This document shows positions 29,920 through 38,915 of a stretch of 64,000 nt of DNA, piece after piece. Made by a program: the position numbers and the translations under genes. Positions within the stretch are counted from its first letter, which is position 1, and the number at the start of each line of letters is the position of its first letter. This DNA is from Paracoccus sulfuroxidans (GTDB lineage Bacteria; Pseudomonadota; Alphaproteobacteria; Rhodobacterales; Rhodobacteraceae). The notes beneath the pieces are model-generated. The model did not search any database and was not told the DNA's origin. It saw only the letters and a list, made by a program, of their open reading frames with translations. The stretch covers positions 124,001 to 188,000 of the forward strand of contig NZ_VLKU01000009.1 of NCBI RefSeq assembly GCF_007830335.1. The letters are read 5' to 3'.

Positions 29920-30840
29920 ATGAGCGCCGATTTCGCCGCAATCGATTGGGGCACCTCAAGCTTCCGGCTTTGGCTGATGACCTGCAAGGGCCAGGTGCTC
30001 GACGAGCGCCGCGGTCCCGAAGGCATGCAGCATTGCATCGAGGCGGGCTTCGCCGAAGTGCTGGACCGCTATCTGACGCAGGTCGGCGCTGCGCCCGATC
30101 TGCCGGTGCTGATCTGTGGCATGGCTGGTGCCCGGCAGGGCTGGTTCGAGGCGCCCTATGCCGATCTTCCGGCCGAGGTTGCAAAGCTTGCCAGTCAGGC
30201 GGTCCGCCTGCCCCTAAACCTTGCTGGAGCGCGCGACATTCGCATGATGCCCGGCCTCGCGCAGCGCGACCCGGCTTGTCCGGATGTGATGCGCGGCGAA
30301 GAGACCCAGCTTGCCGGTCTGGCAAAGGCGGGGCACGAGGGGCTGGTCTGCATGCCCGGCACCCATTGCAAATGGGCACGCCTTGAAGGCGGGGCCGTCA
30401 CCGGCTTTCAAAGCTTCCTCACGGGTGAGCTCTTCAGCCTGCTCTCGGGCCACAGCATCCTGCGCCATGCGATGCCCGAAAAGGGTCGCATCCTGCCCGA
30501 TGATCCGGCCTTTACCACCGCGCTGGATGAAGCTCTGGCCGATCCCGCCGCGTTCATGGGTCAGCTGTTTCCGATCCGTGCGGGGCAGTTGCTGGGCTTC
30601 CGTTCGCCCGAGGAAAGCTTCGCCCGGCTCTCGGGCCTCTTGATCGGGGCCGAGGTCGGTCGTCAGGTCGCGGGCAACTGCGCGCCCGTCATTCTGGTCG
30701 GACAAGAAGGTCTGGGCGCGCTTTATGCCGAGGCCCTGCGCCGCAGCGGCACCGAGCTGGTTCTGGCCAATGCCGAAGAAGCAACGCGCGACGCCCTTCT
30801 GGCCGCCGCAGCCGAGATCTGGGGGTGGCAGGATGCCTGA
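29920..30840 (+). CDS. dgoK: 2-dehydro-3-deoxygalactonokinase
   Basis: Phosphorylates 2-keto-3-deoxy-galactonate to its 6-phosphate, the substrate of the aldolase encoded next. The 306-aa protein starts with the kinase motif FAAIDWGTSSFRLWLM and has CGMAGARQGW and VCMPGTHCKWARLEGG, as in the DgoK family. The ATG at 29920 has AGGAG at 29906-29910. It overlaps dgoA by 8 bases. No dgoD dehydratase gene is present, so the 2-keto-3-deoxy acid must come from another step of this operon. Confidence 0.9.
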   Translation: MSADFAAIDWGTSSFRLWLMTCKGQVLDERRGPEGMQHCIEAGFAEVLDRYLTQVGAAPDLPVLICGMAGARQGWFEAPYADLPAEVAKLASQAVRLPLNLAGARDIRMMPGLAQRDPACPDVMRGEETQLAGLAKAGHEGLVCMPGTHCKWARLEGGAVTGFQSFLTGELFSLLSGHSILRHAMPEKGRILPDDPAFTTALDEALADPAAFMGQLFPIRAGQLLGFRSPEESFARLSGLLIGAEVGRQVAGNCAPVILVGQEGLGALYAEALRRSGTELVLANAEEATRDALLAAAAEIWGWQDA

Positions 30841-31468
30841 CCTCGTCCCATGGCCTAGCCTGCGTCGCGGCCTGATCGCCATCCTGCGCGGCATCACCCC
30901 GACCGAGGCCGCCGCCGTCGCCGCCACGCTGATCGAGGAAGGTTTCGAGGCGCTGGAAGTGCCCCTGAATTCGCCCGACCCCTTGCGCTCCATCGAGGTC
31001 ATGTGCGCGCGCTTCGGAAACGATGCGCTGATCGGTGGCGGCACGATGCTCAGCCCCGAGGATGTCGATGGCGTCGCCCGTGCGGGCGGTCGCCTGATGG
31101 TCAGCCCCAATGTCAACCCCCTGGTGATCGGCCGGGCCTGCGCGCAAGGCATGGTTTCCATGCCCGGCGTGCTGACCCCGACCGAGGCCTTCGCCGCGCT
31201 TGAGGCAGGTGCATCGGGCCTGAAGTTCTTCCCTGCGCTGGTCTTGGGCGCGGCAGGACTGGCCGCCGTGGCAACGGTCCTGCCCAAGGGCACCGTTCTG
31301 GGCGCCGTTGGCGGCGTCGGCCCCGACAACATCCGCGAGTACGCCAAGGTCGGCGTGCGGACCTTCGGCATGGGCGCCTCGGTCTTTCGCGCAGGCGACA
31401 GTCTTCCGGAGGTGCGGTCCAAGGCGCGGGCTCTGGTCGCGGCCTATGACGCCGCGATGCTCAGCTGA
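30833..31468 (+). CDS. dgoA: 2-dehydro-3-deoxy-6-phosphogalactonate aldolase
   Basis: Cleaves KDPGal to pyruvate and glyceraldehyde 3-phosphate. The 211-aa protein belongs to the KDPG/KDPGal aldolase family: LIAILRGITPTEA, IGGGTMLSPEDV and the Schiff-base lysine in SGLKFFPALVLG. The sequence could also act on KDPG, as many family members do. The start at 30833 lies within the end of dgoK, which indicates coupled translation. It is the last gene of the catabolic operon, and a stem-loop follows. Confidence 0.9.
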   Translation: MPDLVPWPSLRRGLIAILRGITPTEAAAVAATLIEEGFEALEVPLNSPDPLRSIEVMCARFGNDALIGGGTMLSPEDVDGVARAGGRLMVSPNVNPLVIGRACAQGMVSMPGVLTPTEAFAALEAGASGLKFFPALVLGAAGLAAVATVLPKGTVLGAVGGVGPDNIREYAKVGVRTFGMGASVFRAGDSLPEVRSKARALVAAYDAAMLS

Positions 31469-31478
31469 CTGCCGGGTG

Positions 31479-31496
31479 GGGCCTGAGGTCAGGCCC
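31479..31496 (+). terminator. Stem-loop at the end of the catabolic operon
   Basis: A perfect 8-bp inverted repeat GGGCCTGA-GG-TCAGGCCC beginning 11 bases after dgoA. No T run follows, so termination may need Rho. Confidence 0.45.
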
Positions 31497-31902
31497 TGCC
31501 GACTTCAATGACAGATCGTTTTTCGCTGCCCAAAGTCAGAGTGGCGAGACGCCGGACGCTTTCCCGCTGACCGACGCCCGGAAAGCGCGGACCGAGCCTC
31601 ATTGGCCGGAACCTCCTCCCCGGCCTCTGCACCCATCCTTCCAACGTAGCAAGCCAATGATCAGCGCGTCCTGCACCGCGCCCTCTCCGCCCATCCCGGC
31701 AGGTCGAGTTGCTGAGGGTCCCCACAAGGCACCTTACAGCCACAGGAAGCGCAACTTGGATGCCCACCCCTATCTGTGGCGGACTTGGTGGCCTGACGCG
31801 GCGAGGAAAGGACCATTGCAACCGATCCCCCGCAACCTCCGCATCCTGCCCGGCTCACGCGATTTCCACTGATCGGCCTTGGAAACCCAACCCTACAAAC
31901 GC
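31497..31902. other. Intergenic stretch of 0.4 kb without a recognisable gene
   Basis: This stretch lies between the convergent dgoA and rpmG. A minus-strand open frame (31489-31821) has no recognisable product and I do not accept it as a gene. I see no repeat, tRNA or mobile element here. The composition is close to that of the flanks. Confidence 0.5.
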
Positions 31903-31927
31903 AAAAACCGCACCCAAGGGCGCGGTT
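31903..31927 (-). terminator. Intrinsic terminator of rpmG
   Basis: Read on the minus strand, AACCGC (31927-31922) pairs with GCGGTT (31911-31906), with an inner GCCC/GGGT stem, and a T run follows. The core is very like the rpsD terminator at 44127-44153. Confidence 0.85.
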
Positions 31928-31952
31928 CAGCGTATATCCAGAAGGGCAGATC

Positions 31953-32120
31953 TTACTTGATCTTGCCTTCCTTGTATTCCACGTGCTTGCGGACAACCGG
32001 GTCGTACTTGTTGACCGTCATCTTTTCGGTCATCGTGCGGGCGTTTTTCTTGGTGACATAGAAATGCCCGGTCCCGGCCGTCGAGTTCAGACGGATCTTG
32101 ATCGTCGTCGGCTTCGCCAT
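31953..32120 (-). CDS. rpmG: 50S ribosomal protein L33
   Basis: A 55-aa ribosomal protein ([16 protein letters not shown] start, [11 protein letters not shown] end). It lacks the four zinc cysteines, so it is the C-minus, zinc-independent form. The ATG at 32120 follows an AGGAG on the minus strand. It has its own promoter (32195-32222) and terminator, so it is a single-gene transcript. Confidence 0.95.
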
Positions 32121-32194
32121 TGGTCTGTCGCTCCTGCTGCGGGGCGGCAGCCATAGCGGCGCGATTCACCCCAAAAATCTCTCTGGAAGCCAGC

Positions 32195-32222
32195 CTTTTA
32201 GTGTCCTGACGCCCAGAGTCAA
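32195..32222 (-). promoter_or_regulatory. Promoter of rpmG
   Basis: Minus-strand TTGACT (32222-32217), 16-base spacer, TAAAAG (32200-32195). The -35 and the bases after it (TTGACTCTGG) are identical to those of the rpsD promoter at 44950-44977. Confidence 0.6.
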
Positions 32223-32278
32223 CCCGATATTGTCAGATCTCCGGGGAAATCCGCACGAAACGCCGGGAAAACCGCAGA

Positions 32279-32701
32279 TCAGATCGCACGCACCACGCCC
32301 AGCACCTTGGTCACCTGGCCGCCGATGTCCTCGACCGGCACGACGGTGACCTTGCAGGTCCGGAAGCCCCTCTCGACGCCGTCGGTGAAGCGCGGCAGGT
32401 CCAGAATCAGGTCGACCTCTTCGCCATCCAGCGCCGCGCTCAGCGCGGCCTGCAGACGCTCGGCCCCGGTGCCCGACCAGAGCTCCCACCAGAATTGTCC
32501 ACGTGCGGCGGATCTGGCGGGCATGTCCTCAAGCCCGGCGCGGTTGATATAGGTCACCCGACCGTCAGGATCCATCAGAAACACCGAATCTGCCAAAATT
32601 CGCAGCAAAGCCAAGGCGATGGAGGCGCCTGTTCCAGCACCTTCCTCACGACCGGTCGACACATCTCGAAAGGGGATTCGAAGCCCTTCAAAACCACTCA
32701 T
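32279..32701 (-). CDS. Small PAS-domain protein
   Basis: A 140-aa protein that is almost only a PAS domain (about residues 25-135: ALALLRILADSVFLMDPDGRVTYINRAG through FRTCKVTVVPVEDIGG). There is no kinase, GGDEF or DNA-binding domain attached, so it must act through a partner. The ligand is unknown. The ATG at 32701 (MSGFEGLRIPF) has AAGGTG in front on the minus strand. The open frame runs on to 32896 into rnpB, which is not coding. It lies about 100 bases downstream of rnpB on the same strand. Confidence 0.7.
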   Translation of the reverse strand: MSGFEGLRIPFRDVSTGREEGAGTGASIALALLRILADSVFLMDPDGRVTYINRAGLEDMPARSAARGQFWWELWSGTGAERLQAALSAALDGEEVDLILDLPRFTDGVERGFRTCKVTVVPVEDIGGQVTKVLGVVRAI

Positions 32702-32799
32702 ATCAGCACCTTGTACAGTGTATGGCAGTCTGAATATCGAAAACGCTAACACGCGTGACCCGACATGGCCAGTAAATTGGACTTTTGGACAGGAGAATA

Positions 32800-33172
32800 T
32801 GCGCGGACGGCCTGTAAGCCGGATTTTGTCCAAGGGTTGCCCCTCTGGATGACCATTCCTCTGGGCCCGCCATTGCTGACGGGCTCTAGCTGCCAACCCG
32901 GACCTGCTGGGGCAAAGGTAGCCCTGTCTTGCGACACGCGGTCCCTATTCGGCGTTGCTCCCGGTGGGGCTTGCCTTGCCGGTCCTGTTGCCAGTCCCGC
33001 GGTGGGCTCTTACCCCACCGTTTCACCCTTACCCATGCAAGCATGGGCGGTCTGTTCTCTGTGGCGCTTTCCCTGGGGTTGCCCCCGCCGGGCGTTACCC
33101 GGCACCGTACCTTCATGGAGTCCGGACTTTCCTCGACGATTGCTCGCCGCGGTCATCCGGCCATCCGCGCGC
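32800..33172 (-). ncRNA. rnpB: RNase P RNA
   Basis: Catalytic RNA that matures tRNA 5' ends. On the minus strand it shows the conserved P-RNA block GAGGAAAGTCCGGACTCC near the 5' end (around 33116-33133) and the 3' segment ACAAAATCCGGCTTACAGG near 32813-32830. The terminal helix P1 pairs GCGCGGATGGCC (33170-33159) with GGCCGTCCGCGC (32812-32801), which fixes both ends to within a few bases. The promoter predicts a start at about 33172. Several open frames overlap it and are not genes. Confidence 0.95.
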
Positions 33173-33177
33173 CTTCG

Positions 33178-33206
33178 CAGATAGGGCCAGCGGCTGGTGC
33201 GGTCAA
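33178..33206 (-). promoter_or_regulatory. Promoter of rnpB
   Basis: Minus-strand TTGACC (33206-33201), 17-base spacer, TATCTG (33183-33178). Transcription would start about 6 bases on, at the 5' end set by helix P1. Confidence 0.8.
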
Positions 33207-33296
33207 GCAGCTGATATGTGCGAGCCGTCGGCCTGACGGCATCACCATCAGTGCAACCAATTTCTTAAATATTCACCACAACGATCTGATATAAAA

Positions 33297-35690
33297 TCAG
33301 AATGGCACGTCATCCAGCGACGACCCGGCTTCTTTCGCCGGTTGAACATAGCCCGCCTTGACCGTCTTGAATCCCACCGGAAATTCGACCGTCAGCGTAT
33401 CCTCGGCAATGCCCATGATTGTCCCGGTGCCGAATTTCTGGTGAAAGACCCGGTCCCCCACCACGAATCTGGCGGCCGGTTCGGCGTCGATGATGACCGG
33501 CGTCTTGTGGACGGGCGGCTGATGCGAGCGGCTGCGCTCTTGCATCCGCTTCCAGCCTGGAGAGTTGTAAACATCCGCATGGGCCGCCCGCTCATGCATG
33601 CCGGAATGGGCGAAGGGCTGCGCCGCCGCGCCATAGCCGCCGCCGTAAAGGCCCGGCGGCGTCAGCACCTCGACATGCTGTTCGGGCAGTTCGTCGATGA
33701 AACGCGACGGCAGGCTGGATTGCCACTGTCCATACATGCGGCGGTTGCCCGCGAAGCTGATGGTGACCAGATCCTCGCCCCGGGTGAGGCCGACATAGGC
33801 CAGCCGCCGCTCTTCCTCGAGGCCCTTGAGCCCGGTCTCATCCATGCTGCGCTGGCTGGGGAAAAGGCCATCCTCCCAGCCCGGCAGGAAGACGATGGGA
33901 TATTCCAGCCCCTTGGCCGCGTGCAGGGTCATGATACTGACCTCCTCGGCCTGCTCGCCCGCGTCAACGTCCATGACCAGCGCGACATGCTCAAGGAAGC
34001 CCTGAAGGTTGTCGAATTCTTCCAGAGCCTTGACCAGTTCCTTGAGGTTATCAAGCCGCCCCGGCGCGTCGGGGTTCTTGTCGTTCTGCCACATCGCGGT
34101 ATAGCCGGATTCGTCCAGAATCCGCTCGGCCAGTTCGACATGGTTGACGGTGCTGTCGATCGCATCGGCATGCCAGCGGCCCATGCTGTCGCAGAACTGG
34201 CGCAGCGCGCTGCCGCCCTTGCCACCAATGCCGCCCGCCGCGATCAGCGCCGCCGCCCCTTCCAGAAGCGAGAGGCCGCGCGACCGCGCCTCGCCCTGGA
34301 TGTTCTGCACCGCCTTGTCGCCCAGACCGCGCTTGGGCGTGTTCACGATCCGCTCGAACGCGAGGTCATCCGTGGGCGAGACCGCCAGCCGGAAATAGGC
34401 CATCGCATCGCGGATTTCCTGCCGCTCATAGAAGCGCGGGCCACCGATCACGCGATACGGCAGGCCGATGGTCATGAAACGGTCCTCGAACGCCCGCATC
34501 TGATGCGAGGCGCGCACGAGAATCGCGATGTCGTTCAGGCTGCGCTTCCCGATGGCGTGGCGGTGGCCGCCCTGAAACGCCTCGATCTCTTCGCCGATCC
34601 AGCGCGCCTCGGCCTCGCTGTCCCAATGGCCGATCAGGCGGACCTGCTCGCCCCCCGTCGCCTCGGTCCAGAGCGTCTTGCCCAGCCGCCCCTTGTTCGC
34701 GGCGATCAGCCCCGAGGCCGCCGCCAGAATATGTGGGGTCGAGCGATAGTTCTGCTCCAGCCGGATGACCTTGGCGCCCGGGAAGTCGGTCTCGAACCGC
34801 AGGATGTTGCCGACCTCGGCCCCGCGCCAGCCATAGATCGACTGGTCGTCATCGCCCACGCAGCAGATGTTGCGATGCGCCTGCGCCAGCAGCCGCAGCC
34901 ACATGTATTGCGCGACGTTGGTGTCCTGATATTCGTCGACGAGGATATAGCGGAAACGGTCCTGCCACTGATGCAACACATCAGGATGGGCCTGAAAGAT
35001 CGTGACGCAATGCATCAGCAGATCGCCGAAATCGGTCGCGTTCAGCTCCAGCAGGCGGCGCTGATAGGCGGCGTAAAGGCGTTGGCCGTGGCCATCGAAG
35101 GCCCGCGCCTCGCCCTGCGGCAGTTTCGAGGGCAGCAGGCAGCGGTTCTTCCAGCTGTCGATCAGCGAGGCCAGCTGGCGCGCGGGCCAGCGCTTCTCAT
35201 CGATGCCTTCCGCCGCGATCAGCTGTTTCAGCAGCCTGATCTGGTCGTCGGTGTCCAGAATGGTGAAGCTGGTCTTCAGGTGCAGCTCACCGTCGCCCAC
35301 CAGTTCGGCGTGGCGGCGCAGGATCTTGACGCTGACCGAGTGGAAGGTGCCAAGCCACGGCATGCCCTCGACCATTTCGCCCAGCAGGCGGCCGATGCGG
35401 TCCTTCATCTCGCGCGCGGCCTTGTTGGTGAAGGTCACCGCCAGAATCTGGCCCGGCCGCGCCTTGCCCAGCGTCAGCAGATGCGCGATCCGCGTGGTCA
35501 GCGCCCGGGTCTTGCCGGTCCCGGCCCCCGCCAGCAGCAGGACCGGCCCGTCCAGCGCCTCGACCGCCTCGCGCTGCGCGGCGTTCAGACCGTCCAGATA
35601 GGGCGCAGGCCGCGCGCCCATGGCGCGCTGCGACAGGGGAACCGGGGCCGAGGCCGCCTCGAATGGGTCGAAATCGTCGAATTCGTTCAT
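33297..35690 (-). CDS. uvrD: ATP-dependent DNA helicase UvrD/PcrA
   Basis: Superfamily 1 3'-5' helicase acting in nucleotide excision and mismatch repair. The 797-aa protein has the Q motif GLNAAQREAVEA, Walker A AGAGTGKT at residues 54-61, DEYQDTN, QNYRSTPHIL, TLHAAKGLEYPIVFLPG and the VGLTRGED motif. The C terminus carries a small Tudor-like region (GDRVFHQKFGTGTI) that contacts RNA polymerase in the PcrA/UvrD group. The ATG at 35690 starts MNEFDDFDPFEAA. An upstream TTG at 35768 adds an unlikely extension. Confidence 0.95.
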   Translation of the reverse strand: MNEFDDFDPFEAASAPVPLSQRAMGARPAPYLDGLNAAQREAVEALDGPVLLLAGAGTGKTRALTTRIAHLLTLGKARPGQILAVTFTNKAAREMKDRIGRLLGEMVEGMPWLGTFHSVSVKILRRHAELVGDGELHLKTSFTILDTDDQIRLLKQLIAAEGIDEKRWPARQLASLIDSWKNRCLLPSKLPQGEARAFDGHGQRLYAAYQRRLLELNATDFGDLLMHCVTIFQAHPDVLHQWQDRFRYILVDEYQDTNVAQYMWLRLLAQAHRNICCVGDDDQSIYGWRGAEVGNILRFETDFPGAKVIRLEQNYRSTPHILAAASGLIAANKGRLGKTLWTEATGGEQVRLIGHWDSEAEARWIGEEIEAFQGGHRHAIGKRSLNDIAILVRASHQMRAFEDRFMTIGLPYRVIGGPRFYERQEIRDAMAYFRLAVSPTDDLAFERIVNTPKRGLGDKAVQNIQGEARSRGLSLLEGAAALIAAGGIGGKGGSALRQFCDSMGRWHADAIDSTVNHVELAERILDESGYTAMWQNDKNPDAPGRLDNLKELVKALEEFDNLQGFLEHVALVMDVDAGEQAEEVSIMTLHAAKGLEYPIVFLPGWEDGLFPSQRSMDETGLKGLEEERRLAYVGLTRGEDLVTISFAGNRRMYGQWQSSLPSRFIDELPEQHVEVLTPPGLYGGGYGAAAQPFAHSGMHERAAHADVYNSPGWKRMQERSRSHQPPVHKTPVIIDAEPAARFVVGDRVFHQKFGTGTIMGIAEDTLTVEFPVGFKTVKAGYVQPAKEAGSSLDDVPF

Positions 35691-35769
35691 GTCGCGTCTA
35701 TAGAACCGCCAGCAGGCAGAGGAAAGGCTTGCGTTCCCAGTTTGTTCCAGATCATGCCCGCGCGTCAAC

Positions 35770-35788
35770 AGGCGGGATCACCCCGCCT
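35770..35788 (-). terminator. Stem-loop downstream of folE2
   Basis: AGGCGGG (35770-35776) pairs with CCCGCCT (35782-35788), 20 bases past the folE2 stop. There is no T run on the minus strand. It lies in the short gap before uvrD. Confidence 0.4.
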
Positions 35789-35807
35789 GCGATCAGGCGC
35801 GCAGAGA

Positions 35808-36773
<966 letters not shown>

Positions 36774-36904
36774 GATGTCGTCTCCCTGCCTTGGTCGCGC
36801 ATAATCTGGTCATTCTGCTCGCAAAAAGAAAGAGGCAGGGCCGATTCAGGCCCGCCAATCTGCCGCTTTCATGCTAAGGTCGGAGGGTTCTGGCCGTCCG
36901 GCTG

Positions 36905-38092
36905 CTACTTTCGGGCCAATGCCTGCCCAAGATCGGCGATCAGGTCGCCCGCATGCTCAAGCCCGATTGACAGCCGCAGCAGCCCCGGCGTGATCCCCAA
37001 GGACGCGCGCACCTCTTCGCTGAGGCGCTGGTGCGTGGTCGTGGCCGGATGGGTCACGATCGACTTCGCATCGCCGAGGTTGTTCGAGATCTGGAAGATC
37101 TCAAGCGCGTTCACGGTGCGGAACGCGGCCTCTTTGCTGCCGGTGTCGACGGCGACCATGGTGCCGCCCGCCCCCATCTGGCGCAGCGCCAGCTCGTGCT
37201 GCGGATGGTCGGCAAGGCCCGGATAGATGACCTTGGTCAGCGCGGGATTGCCCTGAAGCGCGGCTGCCAACTCCAGCGCCGAGGCGGTCTGGGCGCGCAC
37301 CCGCAGATCCATGGTGGCAATGCCGTTCAGCATCAGCCAGGCGTTGAACGGGCTGATCGCTCCGCCGGTGTGCTTCAGATAGGGCTCGGCCACCTCGCGC
37401 ACGAAGTGCCGCGTGCCGCAGATCAGGCCACCAAGGCAGCGCCCTGCCCCGTCGATATGCTTGGTCGCCGAATAGACGATGACATCGGCGCCCTGCTCGA
37501 CCGCGCGGGAAAAGACCGGGGTCGCGAAGACGTTGTCGACGACAACCAGCGCGCCCGCCTCATGCGCCAGGGCCGAGACGCCCGTGATATCGACGACTTC
37601 CAGCGTCGGGTTCGAGACCGATTCGAAGAACACCGCGCGCGTGCCCGGACGGATTGCGTCCTTCCACTGCTGCAGGTCGGTGCCATCGACATAGGTGATC
37701 TCGACGCCGAATTTCGCCAGCGTGTCCAGCACGTAAAGGCAAGAGCCGAACAGCGCACGAGCCGAGACGATGTGATCGCCGGGCCGCGCAATCGCCATCA
37801 GCGCGCCATTGACGGCGGCCATGCCGCTGGCGGTGGCAAAAGCGTCCTCGGTGCCTTCAAGGTTCGCGATGCGATCCTCGAACATGCGGCTGGTGGGGTT
37901 GCCATAGCGCGCATAGATGAACTCATCAGGGCCTGCGTGGATGAAGCGGGCCTCGGCCTGCTCGGCGCTATCGTAGGAAAAGCCCTGCGTCATGAACAGC
38001 GCCTCGGCCATCTCGCCATACTGGCTGCGGCGGATCCCGTGGTGGACCGCGCGGGTCCGGGGGTGCAAGTTCGGGGACTGTTCCTTGGACAT
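36905..38092 (-). CDS. metZ: O-succinylhomoserine sulfhydrylase
   Basis: PLP enzyme that makes homocysteine from O-succinylhomoserine and sulfide in methionine synthesis. The 395-aa protein belongs to the Cys/Met-metabolism PLP family. The Schiff-base lysine is K211 (VYSATKHIDGAGR), and YARYGNPTSRMFEDRIANLEG is the family's N-terminal signature. O-acetylhomoserine as substrate cannot be excluded. The ATG at 38092 has AGGAAAG on the minus strand. The longer frame to 38152 has no site. No known SAM riboswitch could be recognised upstream. Confidence 0.9.
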   Translation of the reverse strand: MSKEQSPNLHPRTRAVHHGIRRSQYGEMAEALFMTQGFSYDSAEQAEARFIHAGPDEFIYARYGNPTSRMFEDRIANLEGTEDAFATASGMAAVNGALMAIARPGDHIVSARALFGSCLYVLDTLAKFGVEITYVDGTDLQQWKDAIRPGTRAVFFESVSNPTLEVVDITGVSALAHEAGALVVVDNVFATPVFSRAVEQGADVIVYSATKHIDGAGRCLGGLICGTRHFVREVAEPYLKHTGGAISPFNAWLMLNGIATMDLRVRAQTASALELAAALQGNPALTKVIYPGLADHPQHELALRQMGAGGTMVAVDTGSKEAAFRTVNALEIFQISNNLGDAKSIVTHPATTTHQRLSEEVRASLGITPGLLRLSIGLEHAGDLIADLGQALARK

Positions 38093-38195
38093 GGGCGTGC
38101 TTTCCTGATCGGCGCTGTGGTTCGGATTACTCCGACGCATCCGGTGCTTCAAGTGCCCGTGGCCGCAGATGCGCGGCCCCGCGCCCGCTCAGGCC

Positions 38196-38819
38196 CTATT
38201 CGGAAGGGTTGCCGGGCTTCTCATCCGGCTTGATCGCATATTGGTCGAAGAGTTTGCCGTTCAGCACGAAAAACACGACGAAAAGCGCGGGCAGCCCGAA
38301 GGTCTTGAAGCTGACCCAGGTACTTTCTGACATGGTGCGCCAGACGATTTCATTGGCACCCGCCAGCGCCAGAAACAGCAGCGTCAGCCGCAGGGTCAGG
38401 ATGCGCCAGCCCTCGGTCGTCATCGGAATCGCTTCCGACAGCACCAGTTGCAGCCAGTTGCGCTTCAGGATCAGGCTGAAGCCCAGAAGCCCCGCAAAGA
38501 TCAGATAGATGATCGTGGGCTTCATCTTGAAGAAACGCGGATCGTTCAGCCAGACCGACAACCCGCCGAACACCACGACCAGCACCAGCGTCAGGATCTG
38601 CATGACCGACAGCCGCCCGGTCAGCCGCCACAGGATCAGCGTCGTCGCGACCAGCACCGGAATGAAGATCAGCGTGGCGACGATGAAGCCCGAATAATCG
38701 GTCGCGCCCAGATGGACCGTCCGGTCCTTGAGCTTCAGGAAGACGACGAAGAACAGGATCAGGGGGCCGAACTCCAGCCCGGCCTTGAGCCACGGATTGA
38801 TCTTTCTGCCTTCGCTCAC
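38196..38819 (-). CDS. yciB: Inner-membrane protein YciB (septation protein A family)
   Basis: A 207-aa polytopic membrane protein of the YciB/IspZ family, which in E. coli is linked to cell-envelope synthesis and division. Hydrophobic spans lie at about residues 18-30, 42-64, 72-90, 100-115, 140-155 and 170-187. The start LKAGLEFGPLILFFVVFLK and the WLNDPRFFKMKPTIIY segment are family features. It begins with GTG at 38819, preceded by AAGGAA on the minus strand. metZ follows about 100 bases downstream. Confidence 0.9.
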   Translation of the reverse strand: MSEGRKINPWLKAGLEFGPLILFFVVFLKLKDRTVHLGATDYSGFIVATLIFIPVLVATTLILWRLTGRLSVMQILTLVLVVVFGGLSVWLNDPRFFKMKPTIIYLIFAGLLGFSLILKRNWLQLVLSEAIPMTTEGWRILTLRLTLLFLALAGANEIVWRTMSESTWVSFKTFGLPALFVVFFVLNGKLFDQYAIKPDEKPGNPSE

Positions 38820-38915
38820 GGGGCGCGTTCCTTCTGCGACTTGTGGATATCGGAGTTCGGGGTTTCACGAATGCCCCGTCATGGCAAGACCGCAGCCCAT
38901 CGGGCCACGGTCGGG

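Noticed and set aside
31489..31821. Minus-strand open frame of 110 codons between dgoA and rpmG
   Set aside because: No ribosome site, arginine-rich composition typical of frame shadows, and it overlaps the dgoA-side hairpin.
32765..33184. Plus-strand open frames across 32765-33294
   Set aside because: They cover the RNase P RNA gene, whose conserved blocks and P1 helix are clear on the minus strand.
38093..38195. Possible SAM riboswitch upstream of metZ
   Set aside because: Only a short TCGGA-GTAA-TCCGA hairpin is seen. The pseudoknot pattern of SAM-II or SAM/SAH classes could not be found.
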